From assembly GCA_903857825.1 (NCBI GenBank), contig CAIOGI010000010.1, forward strand, positions 1 through 46,541: a stretch of DNA of 46,541 bases. Reading direction: 5' to 3'. Both the position numbers and the translations under genes were made by a program. Of the stretch, positions 8,134 to 16,523 are shown piece after piece (position 1 is the first letter of the stretch; each line of letters begins with the position of its first letter). Under the pieces are notes generated by a model. That model searched no databases. It was given only the letters and a program-made list of their open reading frames with translations, and was not told the origin of the DNA. Origin of the DNA: Candidatus Tayloriibacteriota bacterium. Its GTDB lineage: Bacteria > Patescibacteriota > Minisyncoccia > Phycocordibacterales > PALSA-1337.

Positions 8134-10740
8134 ATGATAAGAAAAACCAATAAAACTGAGCGTGGAGACGATAAAATCATTGTTAAGGGCGCTCGTACTC
8201 ACAACTTAAAAAACATAACCGTTGAGATGCCTCGCAATAAAATGATAGCCATCACAGGACTTTCTGGTTCTGGTAAGTCTTCACTTGCCTTCGACACTAT
8301 TTTTGCTGAAGGGCAGAGACGTTATGTCGAATCACTTTCTTCATATGCTCGACAATTCTTGAAGCAAATGCAAAAACCTGATGTCGATGAAATTATTGGA
8401 CTTTCACCAGCTATTTCTATTGATCAGAAATCAAGATCAAATAATCCTCGATCTACAGTTGCGACAATTACTGAAATATACGATTATCTTCGTATTCTTT
8501 ATGCGCGAGTAGGTAAGCCACATTGTCTAACATGTAATAGAGAAATTCATAGAATTTCAAAGGAGGAAATCCTCGAAACTATTATCAAGCAAGTTACTAG
8601 CTATAACAAAGGAGGCAAGAAAGTAATGGGTGTAGAAATCAGTGATCAAAGAGTAAAGATCTTCGCACCTTTAGTTGTGGGAAGAAAAGGTGAGTACTAT
8701 CAATTATTATATGATCTACTCGGTAAGGGTTATGATCGTGTAAAAGTGGATGGTAATATTATGCGTCTTCGTGAGCAGATAATTTTAGATAAAAATAAGA
8801 AACACGACATAGATGTTCTTGTTGATGAGATATATTTAAGTGAATTTAAGAATAATTTAAAGGATAAAAACAAACAAAAAGACAATGCTATCGAAAGACT
8901 TTCAGAATCTCTGGAAAAGGCGATTGAAGAGGCACAGGGTCTAATAAAAATCGAATTTCCTGATGAAGAAAAACTCATGTCTACAAAGTTCATGTGTCCA
9001 TACGATGGCTTCTCATATCCAGAAATCGAACCTCGCTTGTTCTCATTCAATTCACCTTATGGTGCATGTACTGTATGTAATGGTCTCGGCACTAGGGAAT
9101 TCTTTAGCAATGAGACTTGTCCTACATGTAAAGGTGCAAGACTACGAGATGAGGCATTATTTGTAAGAATAGATGGCATAAACATCGTGGAGACAACTGC
9201 TATGTCTATTGAACAAACAAAAATCTTTTTTGAAAAGATTAAACTTACTGATACAGAAAGGGAAATTGCTAAAGTCATTCTTAAAGAAATTGAAAATCGA
9301 CTACAATTCATGCTTGATGTTGGAATAGAATATTTGACGCTAGATAGACGCGCTCACACTCTTTCTGGTGGTGAGGCACAGCGTATTCGTCTCGCTTCAC
9401 AGCTCGGTTCTGGGCTTGTAGGAGCTCTTTATGTGCTAGATGAGCCTACTATCGGTTTACATCAGCGTGATAATGATAGATTGATAAAGACACTTACTAC
9501 ATTGCGAGATTTGGGCAACACAATCATTGTTGTTGAACATGATGAGGACACTATGTTCTCTTCAGATTATATTATTGACATAGGTCCTGGTGCCGGCGTA
9601 CATGGTGGCAAGGTTGTTGTTTCTGGGTATCTTGATGAACTTTTAACTGCAAAGAAAAATGACAGTGGATCTTTAACGCTTTCATATCTTAGAGGTGAAC
9701 AAAAGATTGAAGTACCAGCCAAGCGTCGTGAACCAAAGGGGAAACTCATGGTGCGAGGAGGGAATATATTTAATATTAAAAATATGGATGTAGACATTCC
9801 ACTTTCCTGCCTAAATGTCATCACTGGAGTATCGGGTTCTGGTAAATCATCATTTATGTATGAGATTTTGCATAAAAATCTTCAAGCAAGACTAGAGTTT
9901 AGACACAGAACAGCAAACATTTTTAATTGCTCAAGCTTCACTGGTAGTGAATATCTTGGACGAACTATTCTTATCGACCAATCAGCCATAGGCCGTACTC
10001 CAAGGTCAAATCCTGTGACATACACGGGTGCTTGGACACATATTCGTGACCTATTTGCTGCATCGTCAGAGGCACGCGCTCATGGATGGGGTCCTGGAAG
10101 ATTTTCATTTAATGTTAAGGGTGGACGTTGCGAGGCATGCCAAGGTAATGGGGAAATTGCTGTTGAAATGCATTTCTTACCTACTGTTTATGTTCCCTGC
10201 GAAGTGTGTGGAAGTAAAAGATTTATGAAAGAGACTCTTGATGTTAAGTACAAAGGTAAGAATGTATATGAGATATTACAGATGACAGTTGAAGAGGGAT
10301 TGAAATTCTTCGAAGATATTCCAGCTGTTTCAGATCGTTTACAAACACTCGGCGAAGTAGGTCTCGGATATCTCAAGCTTGGTCAAAGCGCAACAACGCT
10401 TTCTGGTGGTGAGGCACAGCGTGTGAAAATCTCCTCTGAGCTTTACCGAGCACATTTGCAAAAGACTATATATCTTCTCGATGAGCCTACTGTCGGTTTG
10501 CATTATGAAGATGTAAAAAAATTGATTGAAATACTACAAAGACTTGTTGATAAAGGAAATACAGTTGTGGTTATTGAACACAATCTAGATCTTATAAAGA
10601 ATGCAGACTATGTTATCGATATTGGACCAGATGGAGGTGATAAAGGTGGAAGAATAGTGGCAAAGGGAACTCCAGAGGATGTAGCAAGAAATGAGAAGTC
10701 ATATACAGGGCAGTATTTGAAAAGGGAATTGAGAAAGTGA
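8134..10740 (+). CDS. uvrA: Excinuclease ABC subunit A
   Basis: [57 protein letters not shown]; duplicated ABC signature [12 protein letters not shown] / [12 protein letters not shown]. Confidence 0.98.
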   Translation: MIRKTNKTERGDDKIIVKGARTHNLKNITVEMPRNKMIAITGLSGSGKSSLAFDTIFAEGQRRYVESLSSYARQFLKQMQKPDVDEIIGLSPAISIDQKSRSNNPRSTVATITEIYDYLRILYARVGKPHCLTCNREIHRISKEEILETIIKQVTSYNKGGKKVMGVEISDQRVKIFAPLVVGRKGEYYQLLYDLLGKGYDRVKVDGNIMRLREQIILDKNKKHDIDVLVDEIYLSEFKNNLKDKNKQKDNAIERLSESLEKAIEEAQGLIKIEFPDEEKLMSTKFMCPYDGFSYPEIEPRLFSFNSPYGACTVCNGLGTREFFSNETCPTCKGARLRDEALFVRIDGINIVETTAMSIEQTKIFFEKIKLTDTEREIAKVILKEIENRLQFMLDVGIEYLTLDRRAHTLSGGEAQRIRLASQLGSGLVGALYVLDEPTIGLHQRDNDRLIKTLTTLRDLGNTIIVVEHDEDTMFSSDYIIDIGPGAGVHGGKVVVSGYLDELLTAKKNDSGSLTLSYLRGEQKIEVPAKRREPKGKLMVRGGNIFNIKNMDVDIPLSCLNVITGVSGSGKSSFMYEILHKNLQARLEFRHRTANIFNCSSFTGSEYLGRTILIDQSAIGRTPRSNPVTYTGAWTHIRDLFAASSEARAHGWGPGRFSFNVKGGRCEACQGNGEIAVEMHFLPTVYVPCEVCGSKRFMKETLDVKYKGKNVYEILQMTVEEGLKFFEDIPAVSDRLQTLGEVGLGYLKLGQSATTLSGGEAQRVKISSELYRAHLQKTIYLLDEPTVGLHYEDVKKLIEILQRLVDKGNTVVVIEHNLDLIKNADYVIDIGPDGGDKGGRIVAKGTPEDVARNEKSYTGQYLKRELRK

Positions 10741-10755
10741 TAAATAAAAAAACAA

Positions 10756-10787
10756 CCTGCACGGGCCAACGAGTGGATCAGTGCAGG
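10756..10787 (-). terminator. Intrinsic terminator (minus strand)
   Basis: On minus: CCTGCAC-N18-GTGCAGG then TTGTTTTTTT. Confidence 0.75.
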
Positions 10788-10915
10788 AGTGCTCGAACGG
10801 CCAAAGATACTAGGTACCCAATTAGGAATATTGCTGCGGCATAAGCAATTATGGTGATCGGTATCCCAATTGGTCCACGTCTTTTGTCAGCCTCGATTTC
10901 AATTCTGTGTCTCAT
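10778..10915 (-). CDS. Unlisted 45-aa single-TM small protein
   Basis: ATG...TGA encodes MRHRIEIEADKRRGPIGIPITIIAYAAAIFLIGYLVSLAVRALLH; stop codon sits in the loop of a minus-strand terminator. Confidence 0.55.
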   Translation of the reverse strand: MRHRIEIEADKRRGPIGIPITIIAYAAAIFLIGYLVSLAVRALLH

Positions 10916-10955
10916 AAATTTGAACTTAAGCCACTAATAATGTACTCTCATATAT

Positions 10956-12176
10956 ATGAATCGTCAAGATTTCAAAAAGCTGAATTTTCCTGAAGCACCC
11001 GGAGTATATTTCTTTAAAGATAACTCTGGAGGTATTTTGTATATTGGACGTGCTACATCTCTAAAGGATCGTGTTTTTAGTTATTTCAGTAATGACTTAA
11101 TTCAAACTCGTGGACCATTATTAGTAGACATGATTACTAAGGCACACAAGGCTGAATACATTCAAACTGATTCTGTTCTTGAGGCTATTATTCTAGAAAG
11201 TAATGAGATTAAAAAGTATCAGCCATATTTCAATACAAAAGAAAAGGATAATAAAAGCTATAACTTTGTGGTGATAACAGATGAGGATTTTCCAAGAATC
11301 ATAATAGCTCGAGGTAGGACTCTGGATAAGCTTGATGAAAATGAACTTAAATTTAAAATTAAATACCAATTTGGACCATATCCTCAGGGTACCTTACTTC
11401 GTGATGCTCTTAAGATTATAAGAAAGATATTTCCATTTAGAGATGAAAAGGCGTGTTTAAAGCATCAAGAATCATTTTATCGCTCACTTGGTCTTTCTCC
11501 TGACACTAGCTCTACAGAGTCAAAAAAGGAATATCAGAAAACTATTAGAAATCTCGTTTTGTTTTTTGAGGGTAAAAAAACTCAATTATTAAAGACACTT
11601 GAAAAAGAAATGAATGAATATGCCGAAAAGCAAGAATTTGAATTAGCCAGAAAAGCTAGGAATACTATTTACGCATTGAATCATATTCAGGATGTATCTT
11701 TGATTAAAACTGAGAAGGATGTTGTGAGTGATGGCTTTCGCATTGAAGCATATGATATTGCTCATATGGCTGGAAAAGATACTGTGGGAGTAATGACTGT
11801 TGTTGTGGATGGTGAAATTCAAAAATCTGCATACAAAAAGTTCAAAATTTCAAAAGATGCGAATGATGATGTAGCAGGCCTTAAAGAAATACTCACAAGA
11901 CGTTTAAATCATTCAGAATGGGGAACACCAAATCTGGTCGTGATCGATGGTGGAGTTGGACAAATAAACGCAGCAAAGGAAATAGTAAAGACAATTCCAG
12001 TCGTATCTGTTGTAAAGAATGATGCACACAAACCAGATCACTTTCTAGGTGATGAGACTATCACTAAACTGCATACAAAGGCTATTTTACTTGCAAACTC
12101 CGAGGCACATAGATTTGCTATTGCGTATCATAAGAAGTTGAGGAATGTTAGGTTTTTAAAAAATGTGAATAAGTGA
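10956..12176 (+). CDS. uvrC: Excinuclease ABC subunit C, short form
   Basis: GIY-YIG start (PGVYFFKDNSGGILYIGRATSLKDRVFSYF), UVR motif, RNaseH-like domain (EAYDIAHMAGKDTVGVMTVVVDGEI, NLVVIDGGVGQINAAKEI); ends right after EAHRFAIAYHKKLR. Confidence 0.95.
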   Translation: MNRQDFKKLNFPEAPGVYFFKDNSGGILYIGRATSLKDRVFSYFSNDLIQTRGPLLVDMITKAHKAEYIQTDSVLEAIILESNEIKKYQPYFNTKEKDNKSYNFVVITDEDFPRIIIARGRTLDKLDENELKFKIKYQFGPYPQGTLLRDALKIIRKIFPFRDEKACLKHQESFYRSLGLSPDTSSTESKKEYQKTIRNLVLFFEGKKTQLLKTLEKEMNEYAEKQEFELARKARNTIYALNHIQDVSLIKTEKDVVSDGFRIEAYDIAHMAGKDTVGVMTVVVDGEIQKSAYKKFKISKDANDDVAGLKEILTRRLNHSEWGTPNLVVIDGGVGQINAAKEIVKTIPVVSVVKNDAHKPDHFLGDETITKLHTKAILLANSEAHRFAIAYHKKLRNVRFLKNVNK

Positions 12177-12178
12177 TA

Positions 12179-12207
12179 TTGCAATAGATAGAGTTTTGTG
12201 ATATAAA
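12179..12207 (+). promoter_or_regulatory. Sigma70-like promoter
   Basis: TTGCAA (12179-12184), 17-nt spacer, TATAAA (12202-12207). Confidence 0.5.
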
Positions 12208-12225
12208 GATTATCGGATTGTTGTT

Positions 12226-12360
12226 ATGGTGTTCCTGCAGAGAGTTTGTCGGGTCTGGTTAACTCGTCAGCTCAATGACCTGATGAACAGCTGGTCATCA
12301 CAGAACCTGAGTCTTTGGTTCCGGGCTCAGATCGCCTGGTGGGTTGTTGGAAGTTTTTGA
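12226..12360 (+). CDS. Unlisted 44-aa Trp-rich peptide, or alternatively part of a structured small RNA
   Basis: ATG...TGA encodes MVFLQRVCRVWLTRQLNDLMNSWSSQNLSLWFRAQIAWWVVGSF; promoter upstream, terminator overlapping the 3' end; internal hairpins ATGACC/GGTCAT and GAACC/GGTTC. Confidence 0.4.
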   Translation: MVFLQRVCRVWLTRQLNDLMNSWSSQNLSLWFRAQIAWWVVGSF

Positions 12361-12381
12361 CTTCCCCCATCAGGTTTTTTT
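12335..12381 (+). terminator. Strong intrinsic terminator
   Basis: CCTGGTGGG ttgtt GGAAGT ttttg ACTTCC CCCATCAGG followed by TTTTTTT. Confidence 0.85.
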
Positions 12382-12397
12382 ATTGTATAATATACCC

Positions 12398-13366
12398 ATG
12401 TACAGAAAAAGAGTTGGAGTTATACGAGGTGGACCGAGTAATGAATATGAAGTTTCGCTAAAAACTGGCGCAACGGTGTTAAAGCATCTATCACAAGATA
12501 AATACAATCTTCGTGAAATTTTTATTGATCGAAATGGAAATTGGTTTGTGAATGGTATACCACTTCTTCCACATGATGCTCTTACTCATGTCGATGTCAT
12601 TTTTAATGCCTTACACGGTCAATATGGAGAAGACGGAAAACTTCAGCAGGTATTAGAGACACACGGAATTCCTTTTACTGGTTCTGGATCTTTTTCTTCT
12701 GCATTAGGGATGAATAAAAAGTTAACAAAAGATATTTATAAAAAAGCAAATTTAAAAACTCCACAATATAGATTAATAGACTCTGATGAAAATTTAAATG
12801 ATAAGTTGTATGAGATATTCAGATCTTTTCCTGTGCCGTTGGTCGTAAAACCTGCTTCTAGTGGATCTTCTGTCGGTATTTCTTTTGTTAAAGATTTTTT
12901 AAATTTTGAGAGTGCTATCAGAGAAGCTTTTAAACATAGTAATTCAGTAATAGTTGAAGAGTATATTACTGGGAAAGAGGCTACATGTGGGGTGATCGAT
13001 TCTTATAGAAATTATGATTATTATCCCTTACCTCCAGTAGAGATAATACCACACGAGGGTACATTTTTTGATTATGCCTCAAAATATGAAGGCAAAAGTA
13101 ATGAAATTGTGCCAGGTAACTTCACAGATCAAGAAAAGAAAGAAATAGAAAGGCTTGCAGTTGAAGCACATAAGGGTCTCGGTCTTAGACATTATTCTAG
13201 ATCTGATTTCATTATTCATCCACATAGAGGTGTTTTTATACTTGAAACAAATACTTTGCCTGGATTAACTGAAGAGTCTCTTATACTAAAAGCCCTAGAA
13301 TCTGTAGGAGCTACTCTTGAACATTTCCTTGATCATGTTGTTCAGCTTGCATTAAGTAGGAAATAA
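12398..13366 (+). CDS. ddl: D-alanine--D-alanine ligase
   Basis: RVGVIRGGPSNEYEVSLKTG, FNALHGQYGEDGKLQ, VKPASSGSSVGI, ETNTLPGLTEESL; TATAAT 12386-12391 is 6 nt before ATG 12398. Confidence 0.96.
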   Translation: MYRKRVGVIRGGPSNEYEVSLKTGATVLKHLSQDKYNLREIFIDRNGNWFVNGIPLLPHDALTHVDVIFNALHGQYGEDGKLQQVLETHGIPFTGSGSFSSALGMNKKLTKDIYKKANLKTPQYRLIDSDENLNDKLYEIFRSFPVPLVVKPASSGSSVGISFVKDFLNFESAIREAFKHSNSVIVEEYITGKEATCGVIDSYRNYDYYPLPPVEIIPHEGTFFDYASKYEGKSNEIVPGNFTDQEKKEIERLAVEAHKGLGLRHYSRSDFIIHPHRGVFILETNTLPGLTEESLILKALESVGATLEHFLDHVVQLALSRK

Positions 13367-13383
13367 GGTAGAATAATGCCAAA

Positions 13384-13482
13384 CAAAATTGGCTCGCCAA
13401 TCTTGCGGTCGGAAGACCTTTTCTTTTCTACGCAAGCTAGGAAAAGAATAAGGCTTCCTCCCCGTTGGCTCACACAATTTTG
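13384..13482 (+). repeat. Hairpin element family, copy B
   Basis: CAAAATTGGCTCGCCAATCTTGCGGTCGGAAGACC...CTACGCAAGCTAGG...GGCTTCCTCCCCGTTGGCTCACACAATTTTG; resembles copies at 36359 and 45666. Confidence 0.75.
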
Positions 13483-13564
13483 TAAAATTGAAAATTGGCG
13501 TAGCTGTTTTGGTAGGTATACAATCGGTAGGGGCACAAAGTTTGAGAAATAAATAGAAGTAAAT

Positions 13565-13640
13565 GGGCCCGTAGCTCAGTTGGTAGAGCAATCGCTTTGC
13601 AAGCGAAAGGTCAGGAGTTCGAATCTCCTCGGGTCCACCA
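13565..13640 (+). tRNA. tRNA-Ala (anticodon TGC), CCA encoded
   Basis: GGGCCCGTAGCTCAGTTGGTAGAGCAATCGCTTTGCAAGCGAAAGGTCAGGAGTTCGAATCTCCTCGGGTCCACCA; all four stems form. Confidence 0.97.
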
Positions 13641-13644
13641 CAGG

Positions 13645-13672
13645 AAAAAGGAGCAGATTGTTCTGCTCCTTT
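13645..13672 (+). terminator. Palindromic terminator after tRNA-Ala
   Basis: AAAAGGAGCAGA ttgt TCTGCTCCTTTT. Confidence 0.8.
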
Positions 13673-13788
13673 TACTCTATCTGAGATTCTGCGAGATTCG
13701 AACGACGGAGCCATGTCGAGCGAGCACGCGAGACAGGCGAGTCGGTGGCTAGACAAATCTGAGCGGGTAGCGAAGATTTAGTCGAAGC

Positions 13789-13809
13789 CGAATCTCCTCG
13801 GGTCCACAA
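13789..13809 (+). repeat. tRNA-Ala 3'-end relic
   Basis: CGAATCTCCTCGGGTCCACAA versus tRNA 13620-13640 CGAATCTCCTCGGGTCCACCA (20/21). Confidence 0.85.
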
Positions 13810-13846
13810 CGAAAGAAAAAAGGCGAGGCTAGCAAGCCGAGACCTG

Positions 13847-13859
13847 TGACCGAATCTCC
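13847..13859 (+). repeat. 13-bp direct repeat (left), T-arm related
   Basis: TGACCGAATCTCC, identical to 14263-14275. Confidence 0.8.
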
Positions 13860-13906
13860 ATATGCGACGGCGAGGATGAGAGGCGAAGTCGAAGCCCTCG
13901 GGTACA

Positions 13907-14254
13907 ATGAAATTAGCCAACAAAGAAGGATATGCTTTGGTGATAAAACATGAAGAAAAGGGGACTGATGTAAATATTGCTACTCATTTAGTAAATGATG
14001 CGCACAATAAACTTTTTGAAAGAGCTGTGGTTGTATCTAATGATTCAGATTTAGTAACTCCAATTAGAGTAGTTACAAATGAAATCAAATTACCAGTTAC
14101 TATAATTAGTCCATACGATAGAAATAATATTCAACTACAAGAAGTAGCTACAGATGTAAAACATATACGAAAAGGTATGCTAAGTGTAAGTCAGTTTAAT
14201 GAAAAACTTGTTGATAAAATTGGTGAGTTCTCAATGCCTGATAAGTGGAAATAA
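13907..14254 (+). pseudogene. NYN-domain (LabA/DUF88-like) protein, C-terminal fragment
   Basis: HEEKGTDVNIATHLVNDAHNKLFERAVVVSNDSDLVTPIRVV matches the C-terminal half of NYN-domain proteins; the N-terminal half with the first catalytic Asp is absent. Confidence 0.65.
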
Positions 14255-14262
14255 ATTTATTT

Positions 14263-14275
14263 TGACCGAATCTCC
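14263..14275 (+). repeat. 13-bp direct repeat (right), T-arm related
   Basis: TGACCGAATCTCC followed by TCGGATCAAA (degenerate tRNA 3' end). Confidence 0.8.
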
Positions 14276-14379
14276 TCGGATCAAATATGTTTGCAAAATA
14301 TATATACTCATATATACTAATACCAATGATAAATCAGATATCACAAAACACAAATTTCGCCTTTAGTTTCTATTTTAGA

Positions 14380-14458
14380 AGACTCTTTGGAGTTTGTCTT
14401 TGTGATTAATGAAACTAATTGATCCCAAGAAACAGACTCCAAAGAGAGTCTGTTTTCT
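14380..14458 (+). promoter_or_regulatory. Attenuator-like leader (terminator plus competing upstream pairing)
   Basis: Terminator CAGACTC caaaga GAGTCTG TTTTCTT (14433-14458); TCTTTGGAGT (14384-14393) is a perfect complement of ACTCCAAAGA (14436-14445). Confidence 0.5.
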
Positions 14459-14522
14459 TATCCAACCAAACGACTTGGTTGGAACGATAGAAATTGTTCT
14501 TAACTATACGAGGAAAAATTGA

Positions 14523-14714
14523 ATGAAATACTATGAATTAGCCTGTAGCTTCAAGGAACTTGAACTAAGGCAGATACCCCTAAATAAACTGGTTTGGGGA
14601 GAAATGGAAGTGAAAGTTGCTGATGGCGAGCAGAAGTCCCAGCGAGTACCACTTGTTCGTATTGCCGACGAGGTCTTCGCTAGTGGAGAGTACCTGCTTC
14701 AACCCCCAATATGA
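14523..14714 (+). CDS. 63-aa hypothetical protein
   Basis: AGGA 8 nt upstream of ATG; own terminator downstream at 14739. Confidence 0.6.
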   Translation: MKYYELACSFKELELRQIPLNKLVWGEMEVKVADGEQKSQRVPLVRIADEVFASGEYLLQPPI

Positions 14715-14738
14715 CACCTCAGTTCTTGGTAACTTGTA

Positions 14739-14776
14739 AACGCGATAACCCCTGTGGTGACTCGCGTTTCTTTTTT
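14739..14776 (+). terminator. Intrinsic terminator
   Basis: AAACGCGA...TCGCGTTT CTTTTTT. Confidence 0.85.
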
Positions 14777-14834
14777 ATAGTTATTGCAGAAACTACTTTA
14801 CATTGTATAATTAACACACTAATTATCTATAAAT

Positions 14835-15341
14835 ATGAAAAAGAAAATACAAAAAGTTAAAAAGTCCCATAAAAAAAGTGCAAAGAAGCCCGCAAAAAAA
14901 GCAAATAAAAAGATAGTCATGGTTAGCGGAGGTTTTGACCCAATACACATCGGTCATGTACGCTATATGCAAGAAGCAAAGAAGCTTGGAGATAGGCTGA
15001 TTGTTGTATTGAATAATGATCATTGGTACAGGATTAAAGGCAGACCTTTCTTTATGACACATGATGAAAGAAAAGAGATAATAGAAGCATTAGAATGTGT
15101 AGATGAAGTAATAATCTCAGGACATACACATGACTCAGTTGATATAAGCGTATGTGAAGAAATCAAGAAAGTTAAACCGCATATATTTGCAAAGGGTGGG
15201 GATCGTTTCGCTGACAATATTCCTGAATTCAAGCTATGCAATGAAATGGGTATTGAAATGGTCTTTAATGTAGGTGCTGGTGGTAAGGTAAGGAGTTCCT
15301 CTGAACTTCTAAAAGAGTATTCGGATAAAATAAAAAAGTAG
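14835..15341 (+). CDS. Cytidylyltransferase-like nucleotidyltransferase with Lys-rich N-terminus
   Basis: VSGGFDPIHIGHVRYMQEAKKLGDRLIVVLNND (HxGH), RSSSEL near the C-terminus. Confidence 0.9.
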   Translation: MKKKIQKVKKSHKKSAKKPAKKANKKIVMVSGGFDPIHIGHVRYMQEAKKLGDRLIVVLNNDHWYRIKGRPFFMTHDERKEIIEALECVDEVIISGHTHDSVDISVCEEIKKVKPHIFAKGGDRFADNIPEFKLCNEMGIEMVFNVGAGGKVRSSSELLKEYSDKIKK

Positions 15342-15395
15342 TATAGTTTCAGACCGGTCTCGACAAAACCAAAAACTTGTAGTAATATATAAAAT

Positions 15396-15497
15396 ATGGA
15401 TTTTGCATTTTTCCTTGTTCTTTTTGGCTTGGGTTTGGTGGTTGTTATTTCAGTTTCAACCATCTCACACTACGCAGGGGCTCGTCGTTCACCTTGA
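15396..15497 (+). CDS. Unlisted 33-aa hydrophobic small protein
   Basis: ATG...TGA encodes MDFAFFLVLFGLGLVVVISVSTISHYAGARRSP; strong terminator overlaps its 3' end. Confidence 0.5.
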   Translation: MDFAFFLVLFGLGLVVVISVSTISHYAGARRSP

Positions 15498-15519
15498 ACC
15501 TCGACCCCTGTTATTTTTT
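15475..15519 (+). terminator. Strong intrinsic terminator
   Basis: CAGGGG c TCG tc GTTCA cct TGAAC ct CGA CCCCTG then TTATTTTTT. Confidence 0.88.
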
Positions 15520-15611
15520 ATACTCAACTTCGATTTGCTATTTTACGATATATGTACTACTATTAATCTACGAGAAACTCGTCGAATTTCTTTAAAATAA
15601 TTTATATTAAA

Positions 15612-15812
15612 ATGACAGGAACAATCAAAACAATTGTTGCAGAGAAGGGATTTGGATTCATTGCTCGCGAAGGTGAGACAAAGGATCTATTCTTTCACTC
15701 CAATGACCTTTCTGGCGTTTCATTCCCTGAACTAAAGGTTGGCGATGTCGTCAGCTTTGAAATAGTGGATGGACCAAAAGGACCAAGTGCAAAGAATGTA
15801 GCTCGTGCATAA
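15612..15812 (+). CDS. Cold-shock-domain protein
   Basis: MTGTIKTIVAEKGFGFIAREGETKDLFFHSNDL (RNP1 GFGFI, RNP2 LFFH). Confidence 0.96.
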   Translation: MTGTIKTIVAEKGFGFIAREGETKDLFFHSNDLSGVSFPELKVGDVVSFEIVDGPKGPSAKNVARA

Positions 15813-15841
15813 TTTATTGCATTTGCAATTTAATCAAGAGA

Positions 15842-15862
15842 CCTCGCATTTGCGGGGTTTTT
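15842..15862 (+). terminator. Intrinsic terminator after cold-shock gene
   Basis: CCTCGC attt GCGGGG TTTTTT. Confidence 0.75.
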
Positions 15863-15929
15863 TGATGGGGGGTATAATTGACCATGTGAATTATTGGTCG
15901 AAATTTAAAGAAACAGAATAAATAACACC

Positions 15930-16496
15930 ATGAAAAAGCCATTAATAATTATAATCCTCACCTTAGTATCTATTGTTGCGATTATATATTTTAAAGCTGA
16001 AAATAAATATGATTCGGCAGAGGTTAAAATAAACATAGCTTCAATGGGTGCAGATGGATATAAAAATACTTCATATATTCTTGATGGAGAGGAAATAATT
16101 ATGAAGAATGGAGTCGCTGAAACAGAAAGTGCTCCTGGATCTGCGATGAAAAAAACAACCACATATTTTGGAAATGAAGTAAAATATGATTTTAATAAAG
16201 ATGGTAGAAAAGACATGGCTTTTCTAGTTTCTCAAGAGACAGGAGGTACAGGAGTGTTTTTCTACATTGTAGTTGCATTAAATACTCAAACTGGCTACAA
16301 AGGAACAGAGGGCTTTTTTATAGGAGATAGAATAGCGCCACAGACTACAAATATTGAGGAGAATGGTACAATGATAGTAAATTATGTAGATAGGGCAGTT
16401 GATGAAGGTTTAACTGCCGAGCCTTCTATAGGAAAGAGTTTAAGATTAGTTTTTGATAGAGAAGATAAGGTTTTGAAGGAAGTTGTTGAGAATTAA
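15930..16496 (+). CDS. Hypothetical membrane-anchored/secreted protein
   Basis: N-terminal TM MKKPLIIIILTLVSIVAIIYF. Confidence 0.75.
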   Translation: MKKPLIIIILTLVSIVAIIYFKAENKYDSAEVKINIASMGADGYKNTSYILDGEEIIMKNGVAETESAPGSAMKKTTTYFGNEVKYDFNKDGRKDMAFLVSQETGGTGVFFYIVVALNTQTGYKGTEGFFIGDRIAPQTTNIEENGTMIVNYVDRAVDEGLTAEPSIGKSLRLVFDREDKVLKEVVEN

Positions 16497-16523
16497 AAAT
16501 ATATTAATAATTAAAATAATAAG

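Noticed and set aside
12226-12381. Classical trp-operon attenuator
   Set aside because: The Trp codons and terminator are suggestive, but the downstream gene is ddl and no tryptophan biosynthesis gene is nearby; kept only as a generic translation-coupling idea.
12214-12381. 6S RNA, SRP RNA or tmRNA identity
   Set aside because: Could not recognise the conserved SRP tetraloop region, tmRNA tRNA-like ends or a closed 6S rod by eye; needs Rfam.
12344-12397. N-terminal extension of the ddl ORF from TTG
   Set aside because: Covers the terminator and the TATAAT box; homologous Ddl start corresponds to ATG 12398.
13352-13923. Minus-strand ORFs 13352-13756 and 13672-13923
   Set aside because: They read through the tRNA-Ala gene and the repeat/relic region; the peptide EEIRTPDLSLAKRLLYQLSYG is a translated antisense tRNA.
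15403-15600. 65-aa ORF listed on plus strand
   Set aside because: Runs through a strong terminator; the shifted-frame 33-aa TM ORF at 15396 ending in the hairpin is more plausible.
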